This document shows, piece after piece, positions 27,772-37,162 of a stretch of 64,000 nt of DNA (positions within the stretch are counted from its first letter, which is position 1; each line of letters starts with the position of its first letter). The notes beneath the pieces were generated by a model. That model was given only the letters and a program-made list of their open reading frames with translations. It was not told where the DNA came from and did no database searches. This DNA is from Alteromonas sp. MMG017 (lineage in GTDB: Bacteria; Pseudomonadota; Gammaproteobacteria; Enterobacterales; Alteromonadaceae), in assembly GCF_018100795.1 (NCBI RefSeq), contig NZ_JAGJDY010000006.1, positions 1-64,000 on the forward strand, written 5' to 3'. A program made the position numbers and the translations under genes.

Positions 27772-29232
27772 TTGATTTCTTTCAGGTGTTTACGCCTTGT
27801 CTTCTTTGCAATTTTGCTTACGCTTCCTTACTCAGTGGAATTAGCAGCACAAGCGCTTCAACAGAATGTTTCTCAACCGCAATCGATGAATAACACGGCT
27901 CCTCGTGAGGTGACGTATTGTGTCGATCCCGACTGGGCACCTTACGAAGCTATACGAAATAATAACCATGTTGGTATTTCTGCCGACTACATTCACACTA
28001 TTGCTGAACTCTCTGGCTTAACCTTCAAGCTTGTGCCAACTCAGTCATGGGAACAAAGTTTGGCGTACGTACAGCAAGGTACCTGCCAAGTCATCTCTAT
28101 GCTGAATGTTTCTGACTTTAGAAAACAGTTTCTCGATTTCTCCACGCCATACTTTGAAGCACCAAATATTTTAGTTGCCCGTTCAGGCACGCCTATTTTG
28201 CAAGGTTACGCAGGCATTGGCCATAGAACCGTTGGGGTAGTGAAGGGTTACAGGCAAGTAGAATACATATCTAGGCATTATCCAGAGTTAAGACTCAAGC
28301 TTGTACAAACGGAAAGTGAAGGGCTTGCTGAATTGGCAAGGGGAGACATCGACGTTATGGTGGGATCATTATTAAGTGTCAATACGCTTATTAATAACCA
28401 AAAGGTAGATAATGTCAGCATTGTGGGTTATGCCGAACCGTTCGACTCACTTGCGTTTGGCGTTAACAAATCTTCTCGCGATATTATCCCTATTTTAAAC
28501 ACGGCCATTGCAACCATTCCAGAGAACCGAAAGGTTGATATTTATAAGCAGTGGAATAACGTTCAGGTCCGTTATGAGCGGGATTACTTCAAACTCGTGG
28601 TAACTACGTGTTTCGTATTGCTGGCCATTGTTTGCTTAGTATGGCGCAATAGAACCGTTTCACAATTTAAACGTTTAACGAAGCAGAAAAATGATGAAAT
28701 AGAATCGTTGCAAACGACGTTGCTAGACAGAAATCGTACCCTAGAATTTTTGTCAGCCCATGATACGCTGACGGGGCTTTACAACCGTAATCACATGATT
28801 CAAAAAGCAGAAGAAGAAATTTCTCGCTTCCACCGTTTTCATACTACCGCATCGTTAATTGTTGTGGAGATTGAGGTTAAGCGCGATTGTCGGGGTGAGT
28901 TAAGCGAGTTCGATAGAGAAAATATTTTAAAGCAGGTGGCGTCTCAATGTCTTGCGACCGTAAGAGAAGTAGACATTGTGTCACGCTTCACCGGTGAGCA
29001 GTTCATCATTTTATGTCCACAAACTGCCTTAGATGCAGGGCGTGTTCTCGCTGACCGATTAGTAGAATGTATCGACCAAGACGTGCTTACCAACAATTCA
29101 AAAATGCAAGTCAGTGCGGGCTTGGCTGAACTAAAAGAAAGTGAAAACTTCACCGATTGGTTTGAGCGCACAACGAAAGCCTTGTACTACTCAAAAAGGT
29201 TGGGGATAGCAAAGGTATCAGTAGCAGACTAA
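27772..29232 (+). CDS. Periplasmic SBP_bac_3 sensor with a degenerate GGDEF domain
   Basis: A protein of about 486 residues. Order: signal peptide (LRLVFFAILLTLPYSVELAAQ), a family-3 solute-binding domain (VTYCVDPDWAPYEAI through DIYKQWNNVQ), one membrane span (LVVTTCFVLLAIVCLVW), a short coil, and a C-terminal GGDEF-like domain that starts LEFLSAHDTLTGLYNRNHM. The active-site motif is RFTGEQF in place of RxGGDEF, so diguanylate cyclase activity is doubtful. It probably senses a small amino-acid-like ligand. The TTG at 27772 is preferred because AGGTGG lies just upstream; a GTG at 27763 is the alternative. Confidence 0.85.
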   Translation: MISFRCLRLVFFAILLTLPYSVELAAQALQQNVSQPQSMNNTAPREVTYCVDPDWAPYEAIRNNNHVGISADYIHTIAELSGLTFKLVPTQSWEQSLAYVQQGTCQVISMLNVSDFRKQFLDFSTPYFEAPNILVARSGTPILQGYAGIGHRTVGVVKGYRQVEYISRHYPELRLKLVQTESEGLAELARGDIDVMVGSLLSVNTLINNQKVDNVSIVGYAEPFDSLAFGVNKSSRDIIPILNTAIATIPENRKVDIYKQWNNVQVRYERDYFKLVVTTCFVLLAIVCLVWRNRTVSQFKRLTKQKNDEIESLQTTLLDRNRTLEFLSAHDTLTGLYNRNHMIQKAEEEISRFHRFHTTASLIVVEIEVKRDCRGELSEFDRENILKQVASQCLATVREVDIVSRFTGEQFIILCPQTALDAGRVLADRLVECIDQDVLTNNSKMQVSAGLAELKESENFTDWFERTTKALYYSKRLGIAKVSVAD

Positions 29233-29359
29233 CGAGCAACGAAAGCGCCGTCTAGCCTGCTGCAGTAAACGCTAATACTCTTTATATCTTGCCTTATGTC
29301 GTAGTATGAGCGGCTTAGTTATTAGCGTCTTAGGCGTTAGCGAATTAAATGTTAGCGCT

Positions 29360-31027
29360 TTAGATGATAGGTTCGTAATGCCATTGATGAGAATCATAAT
29401 GAATGTGGGCTCTTTCATACTCACGCTCTGAGCGCCAATTACGATTGTTCAATTTCGCTGTAACACCAGGGTAGAGCTTCTTATTGGCAATAAGCTTAAT
29501 ATCTTGTTGGTACTGAACTTTTGCATCGTTAATTTCCAGCACTTTCATTTCAATCCAATCAAGCAATGCATTCTCGTTATTGAACATTTCAAGGGCCTCA
29601 GTCACTTTTGTTTTAAGTTCTTTAGGCACTTTTTTACTTTTCAAAATATCAATTTTTTCTTTGTGCTTGCTGTTGTTTTCGCGAAGTTGGCGAACAAGCT
29701 CGTCTAACGCATCTTTGCGTTCAAGTAGTTGTGCAAAGCCTGGGCTAAAATCAACCTTAAGCATGCTGCCAGATACCGCACCAAGGGTGCCAGCCTCTAT
29801 TCTATCTTGACTTACAATATCGCAAGCAAACAAGTTACCCATAGGCTTATCTATTTGACCCACAATAACGGCGCCACCACAATGGAGCTTACTGTAAGCT
29901 AGTTGACGGCCAACGGTAATATTGCCCGAACATTGAATTTCTATCCCTTGACCATGCTGAACGTGAATACTGCCTTTCGCTATAAGGTGGCAGTTGAATT
30001 CACCCGCACTGTCATTCACTTTCCCCATAGCGCCTTCGGTGATAATTATATCGCCACCAGACTCTATGTGAGCAGACTCTACAAAACCGTTTATGGTAAC
30101 GTCGCCTTCTGCTTTTATTTGCATTTTTTCCGTTACGTCGCCATTAACCAGCACTGCGCCTTCATAATTTACGTGACCAGTACCCACATTAACCCCGTTG
30201 CAAATATAGGTATCGTCGATATTCATGGTTTGGTCTTGGTATTTAGGCATACCTGCAATGGCTGACATCAGTAAATTTTGATCGTCATCGGCTTGAACGG
30301 TGCCAGTGCCTTTGCGAAACTCTACCCATTCACCAGGAACAGGAGGTAGCTTGCTACCGCGCACATCGAAGCCACTTCTGCCAAGGGTAGGCTCAGTTCT
30401 GCGAAGTACAGGGGTGTCTACTTTAACGCAGATAACCTCACCTAGGTTTCGCATATCAACCCGCTCACCTTCGTTGGTTTGCGGTTTCAATATACGTTCA
30501 AGTGCATTAGGCACTAAAGGAATAAATCGTGATGAACGTCCATTCCTAGCAGGTAGGCCTTTTGCTACTGTCCGCTCAATAATGGTGCCAGGAGGTGATT
30601 TTCGAGCTTCCATCAACATGGCTTCGATAACTCGAGTGCCAAGACCTCGATGAATATTGTTTTTTAAGGCTAAAGACTTAATGGTATTTAACGTGGGCGA
30701 TTTACCACCGTAGGGCGACGTGATCACAAGATTGGCTGTCATTGCGTCTTCAGGAATACGAAACTCTATTTCAGCGTTCCTTCTCTCACCAACTCGCTCT
30801 TGGACCAGGGTGTTATCACCGGTTTTGAAGTAATGATTAGCAGTATCGCAAGCCGATTTTAAAGCCGCATCTGAAACATATAAACGCTTAGTTTCACCGG
30901 TTGCTAACTCCGTTTTTACTTGGCGTATATCTATTTCTTTAGAAAACTCTGAAGGGTTCAGCGTCAGGTTAATATGGGTTCTTGTTTTATCAAAGCTTAT
31001 GGTTACGCCGTTCATTACTACATTCAT
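29360..31027 (-). CDS. FapA/DUF342 family protein
   Basis: A 555-residue protein with an N-terminal FapA-type domain (PPGTIIERTVAKGLPARNG, GSKLPPVPGEWVEF) and a right-handed parallel beta-helix of repeated GDVTINGFVESAHIESGGDI-like turns, then a coiled coil (about residues 430-500). DUF342/FapA proteins are thought to be polymer-forming scaffold or signalling proteins; the exact role is unknown. AAAGGATGA precedes the ATG at 31027. It is a single gene. Confidence 0.8.
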   Translation of the reverse strand: MNVVMNGVTISFDKTRTHINLTLNPSEFSKEIDIRQVKTELATGETKRLYVSDAALKSACDTANHYFKTGDNTLVQERVGERRNAEIEFRIPEDAMTANLVITSPYGGKSPTLNTIKSLALKNNIHRGLGTRVIEAMLMEARKSPPGTIIERTVAKGLPARNGRSSRFIPLVPNALERILKPQTNEGERVDMRNLGEVICVKVDTPVLRRTEPTLGRSGFDVRGSKLPPVPGEWVEFRKGTGTVQADDDQNLLMSAIAGMPKYQDQTMNIDDTYICNGVNVGTGHVNYEGAVLVNGDVTEKMQIKAEGDVTINGFVESAHIESGGDIIITEGAMGKVNDSAGEFNCHLIAKGSIHVQHGQGIEIQCSGNITVGRQLAYSKLHCGGAVIVGQIDKPMGNLFACDIVSQDRIEAGTLGAVSGSMLKVDFSPGFAQLLERKDALDELVRQLRENNSKHKEKIDILKSKKVPKELKTKVTEALEMFNNENALLDWIEMKVLEINDAKVQYQQDIKLIANKKLYPGVTAKLNNRNWRSEREYERAHIHYDSHQWHYEPII

Positions 31028-31163
31028 CCTTTGAGCAGTCTTGCTTACTTTTCTATAGTCAATATCGACCTTAACGCTGCAGACTTAAGCGTGTTTATGC
31101 ATTATTGTGATTACAGTAATGCATTAGACATAAGTTTAATGTAATGCGATTCGTTGCGTCCCG

Positions 31164-32597
31164 TCAAAGGTTTTCGGCATATTGAAATAATGCTCTTAAT
31201 ATCGCTTGTTTTTCGGGGTTATCAACATGCTCATGAGCAAGGCGCTCTAACGTGCTCATATAATGCTCAAGCGTAATTGATGCTGGCGAAGTGGAGTCGG
31301 TTAAACGCTCTTGGCGGTGTCGTTGCCACTTCAAAGTTTCATCATAGGTAAGCGTAGACGGGTAGTTACGCGCTCTATATCTAAACAATAAAGCCCTAAG
31401 GCCTACATGCTGAGTGTCTTCAGCTAAGGCGCCTAGTTGTTCTGGGCTTGATTCCAGCACTTTGTCGCACCAATGACGATCTTCGGTGCTTAAAAAACCT
31501 CCGCTATAAAGGGCGTGATCGATATCTTGCTCTTTATCGTTTGCGTCGCTTTCATATACTTTTGACAACTTCATGCCTAAGTCACGCTCTTGCGCCAAAA
31601 TACGGTAATTTTCAAGACAAGCATCTCTGTCTAACCCTAATCTATGCGCGTTATCTTCAGTCATTGCTTTTGCAGTAGTCACAAAAGGAGAGCGATTAAT
31701 ATGAATGAGCTTTAACCCAGGGCGCAGACTATTGGCATCATTGCCAGGCTCGTAGCGCGCGTAAAGTTTGGCTTTTATCTCTTCAGGAGAATCGTTAAGC
31801 AAGCTATCGATAGGCTTTGATAAGTCTACGGCAATAATCGCGTTACTGTTGGTAGGGTGTTTAGCAACAGGCATTATCCACGTACAACACCCTTGGCTAG
31901 CAGGCAACTTAGCAGAAATATGCAACAGTACGGAAGGCTTGGTTAAATCAAATTGGTTAGCCACATTATGCTTACTACGAAGCGAGTAAGCGTATTCGAA
32001 TAATCTAGGCTGCTTTTCTTTAATCAGCTTTGCTAGTGCAATAGTGGCATGAACGTCACTTAATGCATCGTGAGCGTTTTCATGACTTATGCCGTTTTCT
32101 TTGGTTAAGTGTTCTAGCTTGAAGCTAGGCGTACCATCGTCACGAGTTGGCCAGTTTATGCCATCAGGGCGAAGTGCATAGCATGCTCGCGCTAAATCTA
32201 TAATATCCCATCGGCTGTTTCCATTTCGCCATTCTCTGGAATAAGGGTCATAGAAGTTTCGGTAAAACAAGAAACGAGCGACTTCATCATCGAAGCGTAT
32301 GCTATTAAACCCCAAACTACAGGTGTTGGGGGTCGACATTTCTTCATAAATACGTTTGGCAAAATCAGCTTCGTTCGAGCCGTCACGTAAGGTTTGTTGA
32401 GGCGTAATACCGGTAACCAAACAGGCTTCAGGGTGGGGCAAATAATCGTTAGCAATGGCGCTCATAATATTAATAGGCTTACCAATAATATTAAAATCCA
32501 AATCGGTTCTAATAGCGGCGAACTGACAAGGTAAATCTTTTTGACCACTGGTACCGAATGTTTCGAAATCGTACCAAAGAAAGCTAGGTTCGTGCAT
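31164..32597 (-). CDS. sbcB: Exodeoxyribonuclease I
   Basis: A 477-residue DEDDh 3'-5' single-strand DNA exonuclease of recombination and repair. Visible: FLWYDFETFGTSG (ExoI with DFE), GFNSIRFDDEVARFLFYRNFYDPYSREW (ExoII), HDALSDVHATIALAKLI (ExoIII with H and D), followed by the SH3-like and helical C-terminal domains of E. coli ExoI. Length is the family's usual one. The 3' end lies close to the DUF342 gene on the same strand, but 136 bases separate them. Confidence 0.95.
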   Translation of the reverse strand: MHEPSFLWYDFETFGTSGQKDLPCQFAAIRTDLDFNIIGKPINIMSAIANDYLPHPEACLVTGITPQQTLRDGSNEADFAKRIYEEMSTPNTCSLGFNSIRFDDEVARFLFYRNFYDPYSREWRNGNSRWDIIDLARACYALRPDGINWPTRDDGTPSFKLEHLTKENGISHENAHDALSDVHATIALAKLIKEKQPRLFEYAYSLRSKHNVANQFDLTKPSVLLHISAKLPASQGCCTWIMPVAKHPTNSNAIIAVDLSKPIDSLLNDSPEEIKAKLYARYEPGNDANSLRPGLKLIHINRSPFVTTAKAMTEDNAHRLGLDRDACLENYRILAQERDLGMKLSKVYESDANDKEQDIDHALYSGGFLSTEDRHWCDKVLESSPEQLGALAEDTQHVGLRALLFRYRARNYPSTLTYDETLKWQRHRQERLTDSTSPASITLEHYMSTLERLAHEHVDNPEKQAILRALFQYAENL

Positions 32598-32762
32598 GTT
32601 CTAGGTTACATTTTTGAATAAGTGTCATCATGCTGGCAGTGTACACTGCGTGGGTTTGAATACCAAACCTAGCTATTCAAAACGAATTTAATCTATTACT
32701 TGCCAATCTGTAAATCTAAAACTAGTTTTTAATGTATATCAGATAATTGGAATGTATTTACC

Positions 32763-35700
32763 TTGGCAGCGGTTATAAAACATAAATTGGGAGTAAAGTA
32801 CTCCCGAAAGGTGCTTGGTTTCGTTGTTGTTGGGGCCGCTCTTGTCACTATGATTGTTGCTCTTTTATTCGAAAGCAACCTTTCGCAGAGCGTTTTAGAT
32901 GAAGTGTCATCCGAGCTTAATCAACGCACATTTGAGATAGAAGGTTATACCCATCGTCAAGCTGCACAATATGCCGATAATTTAAAGTTTTTGCACGCCA
33001 CGCCTCCCATATCAGGTATCCCCCGAGCGATTGAAAATGATGGCCTAGATCCACAAGAAAACACCTCCATTTCGGTATGGAAAAGGCGTATAGAAACCAT
33101 TTTTATTGCCTTTTTAGAAAATAATGAAGAAGTTGACCAACTTCGAATTATCAGTGTCGAAGATGATGGAAAAGAGCTTGTTCGGGTTGAAAGAGACGGT
33201 TTAAAAATAGCGGCGATAGATAGCGTAGATCTGCAAAAAAAGGGCACAAGAGATTATTACAAAGAAAGTGCAAAGTTATCTCGCAACGAACTGTACATGT
33301 CAGGCATCAGTCTTAATAGAGAATACGGCAAAGTCGAGTTTCCTTATAAGCCTGTAATCCGTCTTTCCTTACCTATTTTTAGAGGTAATGGTGATAGATT
33401 CGGTTTTATAATTATGAACGTCAATACGGCCGTAGCGTTAGTTGGTATGAAGCAGTTTGTATCTTTTCCTCAACAACTTTACCTTACTGATGATGAAGGC
33501 TATTTTATTTATCACCCAGAAAAAAACTTTAGTTTTAGCAAAGACTTGTCGCCTGAAGAAACGTGGCATACTGAATTTTCATCCCCTTTATCTGAAGGGG
33601 TTCGCCCGTTAATAAATCGCATAGATGGGAAGAAAAGTGAGATATACGTAGCAAGTCGAAGAGTCATTGTAAGTAGCTCACCGAGCCAAAAATTTATTTA
33701 CGTGCATCTTGCTATACCGGCAAAAACGATTACCAATTTAATGAATGAAAGACGATTGGCGGTTTATGGCTTTCTTTTGGCAATGTCTCTTTTGTTTGCT
33801 GCGGTACTGCTGTTTTTTCATCGAAATGCCGCTAAAAGTTATGAGCTGGCAGAAGCGCGAGGAGAGTCTGCCGCTATTGTGGCTGGGTCTAGTGACGCCA
33901 TAGTCAGTATGGATAATACAGGCATAGTGAAAAGTTGGAATATGGCCGCAGAGCGGTTATTTAGGCTACCAAGTTCAACTATTTTAGGGCATCACTACAG
34001 TTCATTTGAGTCGATACGTCCAATATCATGGGACAAATATCTTAATGCTGAAATTACGCAAACCGGCTATTTTCAGGATGAAATTTTGTATAAACAAACC
34101 TCAGGTATTGAAAATTGCCTAGCGGTTACTGTGTCTCCTATCTGGGGCGAACAAAGTCAATACTCTGGTGTGGCAGTGGTTTTACGCGATATTACCGAGC
34201 AACGTAACACCCAACGGGCTATCGAGAAAAACAACTTAGCGCTTGAAGAAAAGGTGCTAAGTCGCACTAAGGAACTAGCAGAAGCACGTGATGAAGCGCA
34301 GCAGGCAAGTCAGGTGAAAAGTGCGTTTATCTCCAGTATCAGCCATGAAATGCGAACCCCATTAAACGGTATAGTCGGGTCGCTCAATTTGTTAAAGCGC
34401 CAGCCTCTGTCTTCTAAGGCTGAACAACTTGCAGCTATGATGGATGTGAGTTGTAACAATTTAAGTGTGTTAATTAATGACATACTAGATATGTCAAAAA
34501 TTGAAGCGGGGAAATTAGATTTAAACGTGCAAGCGTTTAATCCAGTCAACTTAATAGAAACCTTATCTTCTTCACTGGCAGTAAGAGCCCATAACAAAGG
34601 CTTAGAATTCCTTGTCGATACCACGGGGTTAAAAGCTGAAACCTTGGTGTCAGATCCACATCGTGTTTCTCAGATTATTAGCAACTTGGTGAATAATGCC
34701 ATCAAATTTACCGAACGGGGGCATGTGGCGCTTACTGCATCACTTAAAGGCAGTGACGAGGACAAAGCCCAGCTTCATGTGTCGATAACCGACACAGGTA
34801 TCGGTATCGCCAAAGAGCACCAGTCAAAGCTTTTTACCGCGTTTACCCAAGCAGATGCTTCTGTTGCTACACGATTTGGCGGCACGGGGCTGGGCTTATC
34901 TATCTGCAAGCAACTTAGTGTATTGTTGGGCGGAGATATCGACTTTTCTTCCACGCAAGGCCAAGGAAGTGTCTTTTCATTTTGGGTTGCGGTAGAGGAT
35001 GCGACTTCCGCTGATAGTCAGCAAAACTTGGCGTTATCTAATAAAATGGACGGTTTGCGTTTAGCTGTGTTTGCTCAGTATCCACCGCTTGCACAAAACA
35101 TTAATACCTTAATCACTAGCGAAGGTGGTAGCAGTGTAGAAACCTATACCGACATCGTGTCTTTCGAAGAAGTTTCTTGGGAAACTATTGATGTCATCGT
35201 CACCGATTACAACAACCCCATATTGTCGGTAGTAGACGAAAATTGGGAAAACTTGGCGAAGCAAATATCCATTCCTCGCATCTGTATGTTGCAAAGTATT
35301 GGAAAGCAAACCACGTATTACGCTAACTTTACCCCGGCTATTTTAACAAAACCCTTATTGAAATCTGAATTTTTAAAAGTAGTTGATAGCGCTTCTCCGG
35401 AGTTAATAGAAAATCAAGCTACACAGCAAGTAGAATCGAATGCGACGGATATAGAAAAAGAGAGTATTGCTGGGGCTCATGTGCTGATAGTGGATGACAA
35501 CGCTATTAATATAGAAGTGGCGAAAGGGGTACTTGATAATTTGCCCGTTTCGGTAAAAATTGCTAGCAACGGTGAACAGGCGCTAGATATTGTTAGGGAA
35601 TGCGAAAAAGAAGGGCACTACCTTCACTGTATTTTGATGGACTGCCAAATGCCCATAATGGATGGGTATGCGAGTACTAGCGCTATTCGAGATGGCCGCG

Positions 35701-36383
35701 CAGGGCAAGTGCATCAACAAATTCCCATCATTGCTATGACAGCCAATGCGATGTTAGGAGAAAAAGAAAAGTGCATTGCAGCAGGCATGAGCGACTACGT
35801 CACTAAACCTATAGTGGCCAGCATGGTAGAGCCTAAAATTATCAACTGGATCCAGTCTGCCTACAGCCCGCAATTTTTAGGTAAATCAGTACTGGGCGAA
35901 ACACAAGTAAGGCATGGCGAATCTGCAAGTGAGCGTCCCGCTTTGGTAGCGTTATCGGGCTTTACAGAGTCTTTTCCAGTTTCTCCATCTTCCTTATCTT
36001 CCTCGCAATCCTCGCCCTCCTCAGTATCTTCATCATCGTCAGAAGGAAGCGATACACCCGTTTGGGAAAAGTCACGCGCCTTGTCACGGTTGGCGAATAA
36101 CCAAGTTTTATTCGATAAAATATGTGAAATGTTTATTGAAAGTGTGCCTAGAAAATGTGACGAAATTAAAGCTGCTGTAAACGACAAAGATGTCTCTAAA
36201 ATTAAACTGGTGTCTCATACCATTAAAGGAATGGCAGGTGATATTGGCGCTGTGATCGTGCAGCGTCGTTTTAGTGATATTGAGCGACTCGCCAAGGATG
36301 AAAAGTTGCTAGAAATAGACAGTGTATTGCCAGATGCGATTAACGAGATAGCCGTATTTTTGAATGAGTTAAAGGCAGCCTAA
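32763..36383 (+). CDS. Hybrid sensor histidine kinase with receiver and Hpt domains
   Basis: A 1206-residue membrane kinase. Order: membrane span (about 18-36), periplasmic Cache-like sensor, second span (about 336-352), PAS (about 370-480), HisKA with H528 in SISHEMRTPLNG, HATPase (NNAIKFTERGH, DTGIGIAKEH, GGTGLGLSI), a degenerate receiver (about 765-880), a receiver with D960 in ILMDCQMPIMDG, a serine-rich linker (about 1065-1100), and an Hpt domain with H1152 in LVSHTIKGMAGDIG. This gives a His-Asp-His relay. No cognate response regulator gene is adjacent. The start is a TTG with weak upstream signals. Confidence 0.93.
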   Translation: MAAVIKHKLGVKYSRKVLGFVVVGAALVTMIVALLFESNLSQSVLDEVSSELNQRTFEIEGYTHRQAAQYADNLKFLHATPPISGIPRAIENDGLDPQENTSISVWKRRIETIFIAFLENNEEVDQLRIISVEDDGKELVRVERDGLKIAAIDSVDLQKKGTRDYYKESAKLSRNELYMSGISLNREYGKVEFPYKPVIRLSLPIFRGNGDRFGFIIMNVNTAVALVGMKQFVSFPQQLYLTDDEGYFIYHPEKNFSFSKDLSPEETWHTEFSSPLSEGVRPLINRIDGKKSEIYVASRRVIVSSSPSQKFIYVHLAIPAKTITNLMNERRLAVYGFLLAMSLLFAAVLLFFHRNAAKSYELAEARGESAAIVAGSSDAIVSMDNTGIVKSWNMAAERLFRLPSSTILGHHYSSFESIRPISWDKYLNAEITQTGYFQDEILYKQTSGIENCLAVTVSPIWGEQSQYSGVAVVLRDITEQRNTQRAIEKNNLALEEKVLSRTKELAEARDEAQQASQVKSAFISSISHEMRTPLNGIVGSLNLLKRQPLSSKAEQLAAMMDVSCNNLSVLINDILDMSKIEAGKLDLNVQAFNPVNLIETLSSSLAVRAHNKGLEFLVDTTGLKAETLVSDPHRVSQIISNLVNNAIKFTERGHVALTASLKGSDEDKAQLHVSITDTGIGIAKEHQSKLFTAFTQADASVATRFGGTGLGLSICKQLSVLLGGDIDFSSTQGQGSVFSFWVAVEDATSADSQQNLALSNKMDGLRLAVFAQYPPLAQNINTLITSEGGSSVETYTDIVSFEEVSWETIDVIVTDYNNPILSVVDENWENLAKQISIPRICMLQSIGKQTTYYANFTPAILTKPLLKSEFLKVVDSASPELIENQATQQVESNATDIEKESIAGAHVLIVDDNAINIEVAKGVLDNLPVSVKIASNGEQALDIVRECEKEGHYLHCILMDCQMPIMDGYASTSAIRDGRAGQVHQQIPIIAMTANAMLGEKEKCIAAGMSDYVTKPIVASMVEPKIINWIQSAYSPQFLGKSVLGETQVRHGESASERPALVALSGFTESFPVSPSSLSSSQSSPSSVSSSSSEGSDTPVWEKSRALSRLANNQVLFDKICEMFIESVPRKCDEIKAAVNDKDVSKIKLVSHTIKGMAGDIGAVIVQRRFSDIERLAKDEKLLEIDSVLPDAINEIAVFLNELKAA

Positions 36384-36635
36384 GTCAGTATGCTATGTGA
36401 CATTTGTGGTAAGTGCGCAATTTGGTTTAAACAGTTGCTTAAAATCTGTTTTTAGTGAGTAAAATCGAATAGAAAAAGTAGCTGTCATAGCCATCGTCTA
36501 CTAGGCTTAAAGCGTAACAAAAATAATTTGATTACAAAAAAATAACATTGCGTTACATCATTACTATAACAAGCAGTGCCGTTTCGTCTTCACGCTGTCT
36601 AAAACTATAAAAGACGCCGCGGCAGGGAGAGAAAT

Positions 36636-37055
36636 ATGGAATCGTTGCTAGTCAGTGATTATATGAATACTCACCCCGTGAAACTAAATGGGGATATGAC
36701 AGTGGCCGAAGCCGTTGAGGCTTTGTTGGCTTGCGGGCAAAGTGGAGGCCCAGTAATTGATATTAAAGGTAAAGTGATTGGTTTTTTGTCTGAGCAAGAT
36801 TGCATTGCTCAAATGATAGCGTCAAGTTACTACCGAGAGCAGATTTGCCGAGTGGCTGAAATAATGAAAGCACCGGTTGTGGTTATTAAACCGTATCTGT
36901 CGGTAATAGAACTGGCACAATTACTTATTAAAGATAAACCTCGCGTTTACCCTGTGGTTGACGACGATGGGGTATTGGTTGGAAGTATTAACCGAACGGC
37001 AGTGCTTCGAGCAATAGACGTACAACTTCGATCGGGCTATCAGCGCGCTAGCTAG
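36636..37055 (+). CDS. CBS-pair domain protein
   Basis: A 139-residue protein of two CBS motifs: VSDYMNTHPVKLNGDMTVAEAV through GKVIGFLSEQDCI, and VAEIMKAPVVVIKPYLSVIELAQL through DGVLVGSINRTAVL. CBS pairs bind adenosine nucleotides. There is no fused catalytic domain, so its role is unknown; it could be a stand-alone regulator. GGGAGAG lies upstream of the ATG. A bidirectional terminator follows. Confidence 0.9.
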   Translation: MESLLVSDYMNTHPVKLNGDMTVAEAVEALLACGQSGGPVIDIKGKVIGFLSEQDCIAQMIASSYYREQICRVAEIMKAPVVVIKPYLSVIELAQLLIKDKPRVYPVVDDDGVLVGSINRTAVLRAIDVQLRSGYQRAS

Positions 37056-37087
37056 CGTTTGAAGTGTTTTTAAGTATGTTAAAAGTA

Positions 37088-37117
37088 AAAAGGGTAAGCC
37101 AATCCGCTTACCCTTTT
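37088..37117. terminator. Bidirectional rho-independent terminator between CBS and phytase genes
   Basis: A 12-bp perfect stem AAAAGGGTAAGC/GCTTACCCTTTT with a 6-base loop. A and T tracts at the two bases suit termination from either side, separating the convergent CBS and phytase genes. Confidence 0.88.
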
Positions 37118-37162
37118 GCTTTACAACTCAAGTCCTTCTTAATGTTTGAGAACAGGCATCTA

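Noticed and set aside
36480..36500. AGCTGTCATAGCCATCG upstream of the CBS gene as a Pho box
   Set aside because: Only one 7-mer matches; the second repeat is absent.
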